Positions 40,389-52,502 of a stretch of DNA of 64,000 nucleotides are shown one piece after another. This stretch comes from Anoplopoma fimbria (Eukaryota > Chordata > Actinopteri > Perciformes > Anoplopomatidae). The position numbers were made by a program, and so were the translations under genes. Every line of letters begins with the position of its first letter. Within the stretch, counting starts at the first letter, position 1. The DNA lies in assembly GCF_027596085.1 (NCBI RefSeq), contig NC_072453.1, forward strand, positions 4,876,448-4,940,447. The letters run 5' to 3'. The notes beneath the pieces are model-generated. The model was given only the letters and a program-made list of their open reading frames with translations, searched no databases and was not told where the DNA came from.

Positions 40389-43300
40389 GCTTAAATGTTA
40401 AGGTTGGGTGTGTTAAAGAAAGACACACAGAGCAGTGGCAGAGAAAAAGGGCACTGTTAATGCGAAAGACACAGGTTGCTATTTTGACATCAACAGAGTG
40501 TTAGATGCCCATCTATATTCACGGCCATCAAAAGGTCAAAGCGTTGTTCTGACATTCTCTACTCCTTTGGAGCTCATATCACGCTGCCGGGGCGCAGAAA
40601 TGTTATTGTAACCGAGATGATAGCTGGATGAAGCCCAGTATGGCACGGGGAAGTTTGTATCCTGAATGGAGTTTCCATGAGATTTCGGAGAGGCTTGACC
40701 TTTTAGTGATAGCCTCAATGTGAGGTACTTTCCCCTCAGGGTAAAAAGAAAAGGCACGTCTGCTGTTTTTCTCCCCTCAATGGGAGCTTTATTGAACGGG
40801 GGAGTGAGACGAAAGGAGGGCGGCTGTTTCTCCCCCACTTTCCTTATCGAATATCTGGCAACATTGCGATAAAGTCGGACCCTCATCCATTTCTCAACCT
40901 TGGGGAGCAAACAGGATTTTTTTTTGTTGTCTTTTACAGAAATTGTCTCACCATGCAAATGCATTAAGAACAGCAAGTGTATTAAGAATTGTAACCATAC
41001 AGGGTATGGGCCATGTTCCAATGTACTCCTTAATGCTGGGTGATATGAGCCATGAAACATACAGTACATGCCTTTATGCCTGCGCTTTGTGCAGCTTGCG
41101 CTTTATTGTTTTTGTGGTTTTATACAGCAGCTTACAGGATTTTGCTTTATGACAGCTGCTGTAATATAGGCAGTTGAGGATACGATCAACCTGAGTGAAA
41201 AACTACAAACCATGAAGTATTATTGCCTCATAAACCATATACATTAGACTCTATTCTCTTCTTACACTATTAACTGGAGAGCGCATGCAAGACCTCTGAC
41301 GTATTTCTTTTGCTATTTAAAGGACATATTGATTGAGCCTTACACAAAACCCTTCCTGTCTTATTTCCCTCAGGACTGCAGTGACTAAAGCCCCTTGTGT
41401 ATATCTAACACAAACCTTGTGAGCCCTCCTCGTAACACTATGACACACAGGACATGTCATACGTTGAATTTAAACTTTACGTATACATTTTTTTTTCTTT
41501 TCTAAACATGATAGCATTTATTGTCACTTTGAAAGGGTTTCATATGCTGGCGGGTGTGGAATTCTCTAAACCTGTAAAGGACCATGTAATCAAACATAAG
41601 GCTTTTCACATGACAACAGCAATATGTAAACAAGCTTTGAAAGGAAACTGGGGAATTACTTGTGCTCAAATTGTGTGTTTTTACTTAATCCAATTCAATT
41701 CAACAGGTCATACCACCTGCAAGTAATTTCCCAGAATAAAAGGAAAAAACCTCTGAAGGATGCGAGACACAGAATGGTATGAGGGCGGGGATGGAGGTGG
41801 GATTAAAGGTGCAGCCAGATAAACCTGAGATAGACATGATGATGTTCAAATCAGCGCTTGAGAGAACATGAAGGGGGGGAAAAAAGTACGAAATATTAAA
41901 TCAGCATCAGTGTTTCCTGATCCTTTATTCTGACATCAAATGGACACACATTCCGACGGTAATTTTGACACAAAACAAACATTAAAGCCTCAGTTTTGTG
42001 TTTTCCCCAGATTACCGTGCGTCAGTGTATCGCAATGATTTCCCTCTATCTGATTCCCTGTTGTCTGAGCTCCCACCTGCCTGCTTGGGCTTTTTGCCGG
42101 AGCTTTGTTTGGCCCTGAGAGCAGCTTAATACCTGTGGCTGATCTTAGACCGGTAAAGGCTTTCTCTCAGGCCTCCCGCCGCATCTGATTTTCTTCCTCT
42201 GACGTGTTCTTCACAGACAAGACGCAACCGGAACACTAAAAGGCGGAAGATGAATAAAGGGTATTAAGAAAAGGTGGGTTATTGTGAGCCACCAAGGTCT
42301 TGAAGTCTATGTAGTACAAGGATAGACAAATTCAGGGTCATCTTTCGAATCCCAAGTGGTCTAAGAACACTGCAACTGAAACCAAGGTCTCTCCGACCGT
42401 TTGGATGATTGTGCATCCATCTAAATATCAATGACTGTAAAGCTCCTAGCTCTCCGTCAGTGCAGATATGGCCGGCTCTCACAACCAGCTACAGAGGGTT
42501 GAAATGGTTCTCGGCAGGGCTCATATTTGCAGCTTGTTTGTTGAACATAATAGAGTCGGGGCCCTGTTGTGTTCCATGTCCCAGACTTTCAAAGAGCCTT
42601 GAATACATAGTAACTGCCTACAGAGTCCAGCGTATCTCAGAGCAATGGGTGCTGTGCCAAGGTGAATACGGTGGAAAGCCAGCTGATTTGTAACAGCACT
42701 CACCTAAATGAATAGCACTGAAAGGCAGGGTCTGTGCACACTGACGAATTCAAACCAATCGTAGATGGACGTCGGCCAGTGATCAAGCCCAAAGACACTA
42801 ATACCCTCTGTCTCTATCCGTCATTTAGACTACTTTAAATTAAAGAAAACAGGGGAAAAACAATTCAGGGCCTCTGAATAGGTTGCGGTCAAATGGGAGG
42901 GAAAAAGTAAATTGGATTAGTAGTCTTCAATCATTCAATCACACTATTGATCCCCAGCCAGAGGAAATATCTGGAGGGCTGCTGCAGTATCCAAAGTGGG
43001 ATTGATTGGGAAAATGGGACAGGCAGGAGCTGATTTAGTTGATGCATCCAATCGCTTCTAAGTTCAACAAACAAACAGTGGCCTCCGAACTATGTTCACC
43101 CCTGAAATACACACATTTATACAAACATTTAAAGTGAGACGAGGTAACTTTTTAAATTGGAAAAAGCAGGTTCAGCCTTTTAACCTGTTAGCCCTAGCCC
43201 TCGGGAAAAAAACACCAAAATAGCATACCCAAAATGAATCAGGAATAGCTCCTAAGCCATAAAGTGTATGCAGTACTCATATATCTGGTGTCCTGTGAAA

Positions 43301-45249
43301 GGTAAAAAGCTAAGGAATATGAATCCATTGTAAGTTAACCTACTTCTATTACCATTCAAGAGTAAATGGTGATGCTATAAAGGAAAAAATACAACTTTTA
43401 TCATCACCTTATATAAAATCTAAATTCAAAGGCAATATTACCATTATAATTAAGAAGATGACAAAAAAACATTAAAATACAACATTTATTTTTTACAATT
43501 TATAAAGATATACTCAGGTCTCTATGTTTTTACGCCATGTTTACTGATCACATGTTGACTGTTTACTGGCAGTTTTACTTAAAAATACTTTCAAAATAGC
43601 CATGTTACAAATAAAATAAATCTCAGAAAAACAACTAAATAGCAATAAACCCAATGAATATCAATACTCATATGACCGAAGAGCTCCATGTTATAAGAAA
43701 GGTAAATGAAGAATGCAAAGGCCCACGGAGCTGAAACAGATATCAGGGGATTACAATGCTATCACACTTGTTCCGGTCTGTGGCCATCTTGTAGCTGTAT
43801 CTATAAGTACTAAAGCTAGAAGTCGCTTGGAGCAGTAGTGTAGCCTTAGCCTATTTGGCGGCCTGACTTCTCTCCAAGCCAGTCTGGTGTACTCTCTGGA
43901 TGTTGATCATTGCTGCAGATCTGTACCAATGTAACAAAATCTGCTGTTTTTTTGCAAATATAATTTTATACTTGGTGAAATACTTTGATAAAAATAAAGA
44001 TTTATGTCAGGGTGACCCCTAAAGCGGATCCTGAAATGTATTCAGGTGCATTAAAAAGCTCAGGATTTTTTAGACTAGATGTTATTGTGGACTAGATTTC
44101 CATGTTATTGTAGACTTAGGAGAAAATGATCGCAGACATTTTAAGAACACAACTTTCTTGTATATTTGCGAAAGTAAAATTTGTACCACTTCATTATTAA
44201 AATATTTCGTAATACGACATAGTTTGGACAACATACAGTAACTTTATGGATTCTGACAGCTGGATAATCCATGTTTTCAAAACAGTATAACATGTGTATC
44301 TCTAATAGAGCATCTTTCATTGCAACTTTTTTAAACTACACACCAGGGATGGACCAGGTACCGAAGTTGTTTAAAGGTTTGAGTAACAAATGTCATGAAA
44401 TTAGTAATATAACTGATGGAGTAATTAGTATTCCTATTGTTTCTAACAGTGATAATTCAGCATACAGTGGTGTTGCCCCCCTCACCCTCACAAACACCGC
44501 CACATCTACCGAAACAACATATCACCACTCAGCTGAGCGGTTTATCCTCAGTCCTGCCTCTGGCATGAAATGCAACACTGCAGCGATCAATAAAACACTC
44601 ACATGCTGGAATATATGTCGATTTGTTAGAATCTTTCAGAATCTGTCTCCCAAAAATAGCAGTATGATCTACAGATGCTGGTTTAGAAAGATATAGCAGG
44701 CTATGTGTGCTTGTGAACATGCCCCACCAAACACACAGACACACTTTAAAATGACTGATATTGAATGAATTTGATGGTTAAGACTTCACATTACTAAACC
44801 CTGAATGCCGGCTATAGAAGCTTGTATAATTCAAATGAGAAAAACCCACTAAATGCAGGCTTTCCTGCTTAACTGCTGCACACTGGCCTGATTGGACTGA
44901 TTTAGGTGATTGTGTGGTGAGGGGAGCCAATCAAGACCAATTCCAGGTTTAATGTGTTCACTGGAGTCTGGTTGAAACGAGATTTTTGAATTTAAAATGC
45001 ACCCATTCAAACTAAACCAATTAAATTGTCTTCATCAAAAGTCTTTCTTTCATAAGAGGAATCATACAAGCACATATCCTAGTTTTTGTTTTTCAAAACA
45101 AAGTTGGATACACTATCAAATAACAAATTGGGGTTTTTTTCCAGCAGAATGTTGAGTACAACACCATGAAAACATAAAATACACACAAGATAATGAAACA
45201 AATTAATGAAAAAAGCTATCATAACGTAAACATATGTCCATTATTTTCC

Positions 45250-45685
45250 TTAAAGGGGCAGTGTGTAAGATTTAGAGTGCAGACTACAACCAACTGAATA
45301 CCCCTCCGTCCACTCGGTCCTGTCTACTGCCCGTATGTAGATCAGAGTCATCCTTCTCGTTGTTTAGCTCCTTTGGTCTGTTGACGGATTGGTTCACAAG
45401 TGTTTTGGAGAACCTACAACTTCAGGTTACGTAAAAACCTGTCAGGCTTTCTCCCCAAGACAGTTTTTGGTTTGTTTGTTCTGGGCTACTGTAGAAATTG
45501 TCAGTTCAACAAGGCAGACTCCGTAAAGAGGACCTGCTCCTTATGTAGATATGAAGGGCTCATCTAAGCTAACGACAACAGATCCACCCTTATTTTCAGG
45601 TGATTAATCACCAGTGAAAACAGTTATGAATTCTATATTTCATTTCGGCTAATAGTTCCTCCTAATCCACTCACTGCTCCTTTAA
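45250..45685 (+). mobile_element. TTAA-flanked MITE, family F, near full length
   Basis: It begins TTAAAGGGGCAGTGTGTAAG and ends CTCACTGCTCCTTTAA. TTAA sits at both ends, and the inner 10 bases (AGGGGCAGTG versus AGGAGCAGTG) form a 9/10 inverted repeat. Internal markers include CAACCAACTGAATACCCCTC, TTCTGGGCTACTGTAGAAAT, a GCAGACTCCGTAAAGAGGAC segment and TATTTTCAGGTGATTAATCA. I recognise these as a very abundant percomorph MITE. TTAA flanks suggest piggyBac-type mobilisation, but the family class is not proven. Confidence 0.85.
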
Positions 45686-48600
45686 ATTGTGGTAAGCTAA
45701 TAACAGTAGACAGCTTAACCTGCGCCAAGACTGTTTTTTCCTCCGTTATGAAAGAACAACCCATAATCCTCTCAGTAAGGTTCAAATTAATTGTAGAATG
45801 TTGCCAAAACTGGTCTAAAGGCTTATAACAGTGCAGCATCCAATTGTGGGTGGATCTCTTTAGCGATTTACAAAAATACAACATACATTTCTTGGCATAC
45901 TACGTGCACTAGTAGCAGTTAAAGGGGGCACAGAGTAATATTTTTCCTCCACCAAACACTAGAAAGAATTTCAACAATATTGACAGATAAATAATTTTTT
46001 AAGTTTTCTGAAAATATGCAAATTATGCATTTACTTATCAAATGTTTGTTAATTTGCGTACATTTCCGGAACAGAAATCTGAACATTGGAAAAGCCAGGT
46101 TCAAAATGTATGTTTCATTTTGTTGAAATATTGGAGTGAAAATTTTTCACATAGGGAATTTTGGATATCTCTTTTTATCACTGCATCAGAAAATAGTGTT
46201 TTAGGAGTAAAATGTTACCATTATGCATCTTAACTAATATACATCACCATGGAACTTCCCCAGTTGATAACTTACATTAAGACGATTATTTGTCTGTATT
46301 ACAAGTTTTCTGAAATGTTATGTTTAAATATGCAAATGAGGCATTCTCTAATGTTGGTTAATTTAGGAGAAATATACAGACCCAAAAAGAGAAAGTCAAT
46401 TAACATTAACAACTCAATGTGAATTTGAGATGTTTTCCTTCCATCAGTCTTAAATACGTGTTATGGAAGCAAAACAGCCAAAATTCACAAAATTGACAAG
46501 TGCAAAAAAAAACAATGTCTTTGCTTGTATTTTCACGCCTTGAAGCAGGAATACAACAGAAATGTTTACTCATGTGGTGATACATCACCATGTACGATAC
46601 GGACATAACAACACTGCTCTGCTTTGCTTTTTTGTCGGAGAAAAAGTCTTTTTAGCCTTTGTGGTTGAGCAATCACTGAGTCACTGGTATTGATCAACAA
46701 CCATTATCGACCACCATCAGGTCATTTTGTTCTGTGGGGCAATAAAAGTCTCACTTGTCGGTCCTTTTAAGTAGAGTTAAATTATCCTGCACTATAACAG
46801 ATCTGCCAGATTTCATTACATTTTGCTCATTTTCTCAAGTGTTTCCTGTTCATTATTGTGTTCATGGGTGGTGACAGAGCGGTCGAACCAGTTGAGCTGC
46901 CATCAAGTTCCCCCTCTGTATCTGCAGCCCTCCTCCTGCTCTTATTGTGTCTCCGACTCGGTCTTGTTCATTTTAGTGAACAGCCAGGCAGCACAAGTCA
47001 GATGTGGAGCACATTAACGGCAGATCCTGGCCTTGAGAAAAGAACAATCATAATCCACTGGTTGACATGGAGGTGAAACTTTATCTACATTACTCACAGG
47101 GCTATTGCCAACAAAGTTATTTTTGAGATGTTTTGTCTTTTTGTTTTTTTCTTCACATTTGTTTGCTCTTACATCTTCCTCTCTCCTCTGCTCCAAGTCC
47201 TTCCCTGTCTATTTGCCATTTATGACATGCCTCCTTTCCATCCACCCAACTACAAGGGTGTGATCTGGTCGTGAAAGGGGAAAGAGACTCTATAACTCAT
47301 TTGATCAGACTGTCAACATGTTTCACCACCTGCTGCTGGAGGATGCGCTACATAAATGTGCCTCTTGGTAAAACAGTCAAAAGGATGAAATGACCATGTA
47401 TGGTATTTACAGTACCACCTCAATACACAAATCAGACATCGTATTCATTGATTACTTGTTGGCTTTGAATGAAATTGAACTTCAAGGCCTTGTTTTTGTC
47501 ATGATATTGTCCAGTTGGGATATTTCCGTAAAAAAAAAAAGAAAAATGCTATATATTTGCAAAAATCCATTCTATGGTTTTAGTCTCAGGAAATAAATTA
47601 TTGATCTTCAGACAGAAAGGAGTCCAGAGAGCTGATGTGCCTTACTGAATTAATTCAAATGTCAATTTCCACCTTGACTTCAAAGCAGTGATTGCTCAAT
47701 TTATCTTCTGAATTTGCAAGAAAATCAGTTTGCAAATTGCAAGACCTGCGGTAACCAATGTTTTCATTCAAAAAGAAGGTAGAGAGATTAAACCTGTGGC
47801 GTCTGTTGTTTGACAGATAGACGCATGGAGATTGTGATAACATACATGAAATATCACTTTCATTATTAGCCGCCACCCGCAACATCTGACGGACGGCGCC
47901 CATCTAAAAGTGTCCGTCGTTGTCTTATCTGGGCGGTGGCAGATTAAAATGTAAATGAGGCCTTTTGATCAACAGCAGCCCTGCCTGTCTAGCTACCCTC
48001 CAGAGGATGAAAAATCCAACTCCCGGTCGGATGACCTCTTAGTTGAATCAAGAGATACAAATAGTTTTGTCTGTTGCTTCCAGTAGTTGGTTGCTCACCT
48101 CCTGCGGTGTCCAGGTATTGGTTTAGCCTTGAAAAGAAAGACACAAGAAGAAGGTCTTTGATGGGAAAGAGGGATTTGTTCAAGAAATCCCGAATAGAGA
48201 TGAGTTTCAGAGAAAAAAGAAAAAAACTGGCAACATCAGCAAGCAGAGAGCGACGGCAAAGAGATTTAAGCCTGAAAGAGAAGCAGAACAGAGGGGAACT
48301 GCCAAGACAGAAAAGAAGGGAGATTGAGAGGGAAGGAATTAATATATGCATCTAGAGTTGAGAGGGAACAAAGAACAGATCTTTGATGCTTCTCCATCGC
48401 CACGGTTACAATGAAGAGTATAACTTCATTATGACTGACAAGAGAGAGAAGAATGGATGGCTTTGGCATGTGGCTATCATCATCGCTGAGAGCATCTGCT
48501 GCACTGTGTTAATATGAACGCTGATTTCAAATTGGTCCCCAGAGAGTAATTTGTCAGACAATTTCCCACATATCCAGAAATCCTGTTTCAGCTTCTATAC

Positions 48601-50412
48601 ATCCGACAATTTGCAAGCACATCCGCTTTCATGTCAATTTAAATATTTCAGTCACATCTCCTCGAGCGAATTGTGTTTCATTACATGTGCACTTGGTTTT
48701 GCATATATGCACTGTATGTGGTGCTATCCTTCACCTAACGGGTTGTGAAGGCTGTAGCGATTCCCAGATGAAAGTACACATCTGCCTCGTTTAGAAAATG
48801 TATGAGGTACTGTGACGGAGGGACAACACCATTTATACTATGTAAACTGTGAAAAGAAGAAAAGAAATGAAAAGTTCAAAGGACATCAAAATTCAGTTTT
48901 GGCCAAAAAAAAAAAAATCTTTGTAAATTGTTTAACCGACAATATGTTTCGTTAATTTTTCTGCCATGATAACGCTCCCTAGTGTTTTCAAGGGGGCATG
49001 TTTTTTTGGTGCAGAGTGTCGATGTTGGCGCTGTAATTGACTTGCACTCTTTATGTAATGTAACTTTAATGTACAATTCACTCCGCGTTGTGATTCAAAT
49101 CACAGAGTTGTGTGACATCTGGAGTGCTAAGGTTACACATCACTACTCAGTGTACTGTGAGTTTTGACAGTGTAAACAGCTAAAACTAGCAACAAAAGAA
49201 ACCCTCTTTTCTGCAATGCACTGAGTGACAGGAGCCGCCAATGACTCAGCAGGTGTTGCAAACCAATAGCAACATCCAGTGGGAATCAGGGCTAATGTTA
49301 TCACGTAGAAGCTAGTTAGCCTGGTAACTTCCTCTTTAGAGTACAAACTTAACAGGGTCCTTAATTGGTCCTCCCAAATGTTGAATGTTGTCAATCGCTA
49401 ATGGTTGACAGTGGAGGTTGAAAATAGGGGAAAAAACCTGTATAGCCTATGAATGTTCAAAGCTATGCAGTTATAAAGTGCTCCAGTCAGTAGAATATCA
49501 CAGCATTAACTGTGTCAGTCAACTTCTGTACGTGAGAATTGTCATGGCTTGTTACTTAAATGCTGTTTTAGTTTTTTCAGAAACTGTGTTTTCCTCTTTT
49601 GAAAATCTTGCAAAATAGCTGCAGTATCATTGATACTATCTTGACCCCAAAAAGTACAGAGGATTTAAAGTTCAGTTTTGTTTTTTTTTAGCTTTTTCTT
49701 AGAGATAAAATCCAGTATACAGTATGGCTCTATGCAGGTAATTTGTGTGCTCTGACTGTATTTAGAAGCTGGGTTTGGATGTGGAATAAAGAGATGTCAC
49801 TAGGTTATCAGACTGGCACTGTGTACGATTGAATTAAACCAGAGACAGTACCTGAGGGCTCAACTGTACATTCTGCTACCCCAGAGCTGCCACTGTCCCT
49901 GCTTGTTAGACCTACCAATGACACACTGCACCTATACATAGTCTACCACGTGTTCACACAGTGAGCAACATGATCACCTTGTCACTGAAATTCCATTCAT
50001 TTCCTGTAAAGCTACAGTGTGTTCAGAGAAATGCATAGAAGGTGAACCATTCATTTTTGTCAGCGGCATCAGTCCAATAATATGAAGTACTTGCTCATAT
50101 TTTCGTTGCTGCTGCAAAACCTGGTTCGTAACTAAAGTATTCGTGATTTGAGAAATCTTGGGTTCAACAACTCAACATAATCACACTAAATAAACTCAAA
50201 ATGTCTTCAACTCAAGGTAAAAAACTAAGAAAAAGTCACTATTTTTAGTGCCTGAAAATGAAAACTTTCTTTTCATCTAACAGTGACAATATCTCAACAT
50301 TAATTGAAAGACTCCACACTCATCTGTGGGATTAGAAATGTATATAGCTCTTGGTTTATGTAAAAAATAAAGTGCATATACTCAGTGTCAATGGCCAAGA
50401 TTAATATATACA

Positions 50413-50446
<34 letters not shown>
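50413..50446. repeat. (TA)n microsatellite
   Basis: This is a TA run of about 17 units, preceded by TATATACAG. Confidence 0.95.
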
Positions 50447-50448
<2 letters not shown>

Positions 50449-50841
50449 CTAAGCTGTACCACAGTGAAAAACATTGTAAGAGGACAACAGTTACTGCAGC
50501 CTCTGAGCCATATCCAGGACAAAGACCTAATCAGCATCCAAAAAAAGAAATAATACCATTAATTATTAGCATTCAAAAAACTTTGAGTAATACCTCTTCA
50601 ATGCTGTTGGACGAGGGGTCATGAGGAACATATCCGCTCCAAGTGCCCCTCGACTGCACATTAAATGTCATTCTATCATTGTTCCAACACGAGATATACA
50701 ATGTCTCATTTATCTCACTGTGCTCTCCTCATTAACCATGCTACATTCTGAGACGGTCTCTGGAGGCCTAATAGCTGCACTAGCAAAAGTGCCCCACTAT
50801 GGTGTGAGTTTCAAGGCACACTTGACGCCCAGACCCTCCTA

Positions 50842-50955
<114 letters not shown>

Positions 50956-51811
50956 ACACACACACTGAGGCTAGAAACCTGTCAGAGGGAATTGTGGCCC
51001 TAGTGAGCTGAGTGAGAGTAAGATGGAGGGAGAGACAGACCCAGCAGGGAAAGGCAGAGTTTCTTGTGCGTTTGCTAATAATGTTGGGCTGTGGGTGCCA
51101 AGCTCGATTTCATTGGCTGTCAAGAAGAGGACCACTGGGCATGGATTAGTATTGGGGATAGAGGAAGAAAAAAAAAATGCTTTTGTTTTATTTTACTAAA
51201 AGTACCTACATTAGCTCTGTTTAAACCACTTTGTATCTAAGCCATGGTGAATAAACAATTGACTTTTTGAAGGCCTCTTTTTGAAGGCACAGATTTTCCT
51301 TAATTTAAATTTAATGAGTTAAATCGTATTTCTCTGAGTGTTTCTAATATGCAGTAAAATAAATTGACAATTCCGGACGGGATGACGAATGTTATGTAAT
51401 CTGATTTTCCATGGCCAGTGCATTGTAGTGATCGGCACTGTTAATTACATTATTTTTGGTTGATTTATTTGTTGATCCAACATTTAATCAATTAATTTGC
51501 CCTGACATTGCTCTTTTGTTTGCTCAATTGTGCATGTGTATACAAATATATGCATGTACATTTGTAAGCCTATTGTATGCAAATTTGTATTTATTAGCAA
51601 ATGATTTATTGATTGACTGACGTTATGTCTCTTTGACTCTAACACTGTACAGAGAAAAACAAAAGATCTCCAAATCTTTCGTTATGATTTTAAAGTGTCA
51701 ATTAATGTCTAATTGGGGGATTTTCAGTTACAATGAATATTAATTTCACATATTCTAGCTGTTAGGGTAAGCGTTGAACTGTAAGATACCATGTGGTACA
51801 TTTTTAACATT

Positions 51812-51955
51812 CAACAGAGCCAGGCTGGCTATTTCCCCCTGCTTTCAATCCTAATGCTAAGCTAAAGTAATTGTCTCCCAGCTCTACAGCTCCATAGTTA
51901 AAACACAGACATAAGGACAGTATTAATCTTCTATTGAAACTCTCAACACAAAAAC
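51812..51955. mobile_element. MITE family E, internal and right-arm fragment
   Basis: AGAGCCAGGCTGGCTATTTC then CCCCTGCTTTCAATCCTAAT and GCTAAGCTAA correspond to the centre of the element at 35891-36375. AACACAGACATAAGGACAGT then ATTAATCTTCTATTGAAACT corresponds to its right arm. The left arm is missing or unrecognisable. Confidence 0.6.
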
Positions 51956-52474
51956 GAAAAATTAAATAAATTTAAACATAACAGATTTTTTTTGCCAATA
52001 CAGTAGGGGGCACTAAATTGACACAAGCTGTACACACCACACTGACATATTATCTTTAAAGTTCATACGTCAGACTTGTTATCAACTAGTTAGCTATTTA
52101 CCGTACACTTATGTTGCTACTTTTACTTGTGAGTTACTGTATTCTTACCTCTCAAAAAGCAGTACTGTAACAGAGGTAGCAGATAAACAAAAATAACACT
52201 CAAATAGAGTGATCATTTATCAGGTCTCCAGTGCAGTAAGTTTTTGCCATAAATTGAATCATTGGTCTGGACAGAATCTGTATTTGTCTCCGTGTGAGAT
52301 GCAGCTCTCTCCATGAGGAGGGCTGTCCTTTACATAAAGGAGAAGGATGGTGTGATAGGGGAGAGAGGGAAGGATGATAAGGAAGGAATGGGGAGAGGTA
52401 CCAGGATGAGTGGCTGATGTCCAATTTCTCTCTTCCTGAAACCTTTGCCATTCTGTAAACAGTACTTGAAAAGG

Positions 52475-52502
52475 GGGAGGAGGAGGAGGAGGAGGAGGAG
52501 AA
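52475..52502. repeat. (GGA)n trinucleotide repeat
   Basis: GGGGGA is followed by about eight GGA units in a longer purine-rich stretch (52325-52560). Confidence 0.9.

Noticed and set aside
40536..41069. 177-codon open frame on the minus strand
   Set aside because: The composition is ordinary, no domain or signal is recognisable, and no exon boundary or neighbour supports it. It is treated as chance.
43690..43960. Possible further percomorph repeat (GGCGGCCTGACTTCTCTCCA region)
   Set aside because: It seemed familiar but has no second copy here and no visible termini, so it is not listed as a feature.
44271..44696. 141-codon open frame on the plus strand
   Set aside because: It lies in AT-rich DNA and the product shows no recognisable motif or membrane segment. 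No promoter, intron or poly(A) context is seen.
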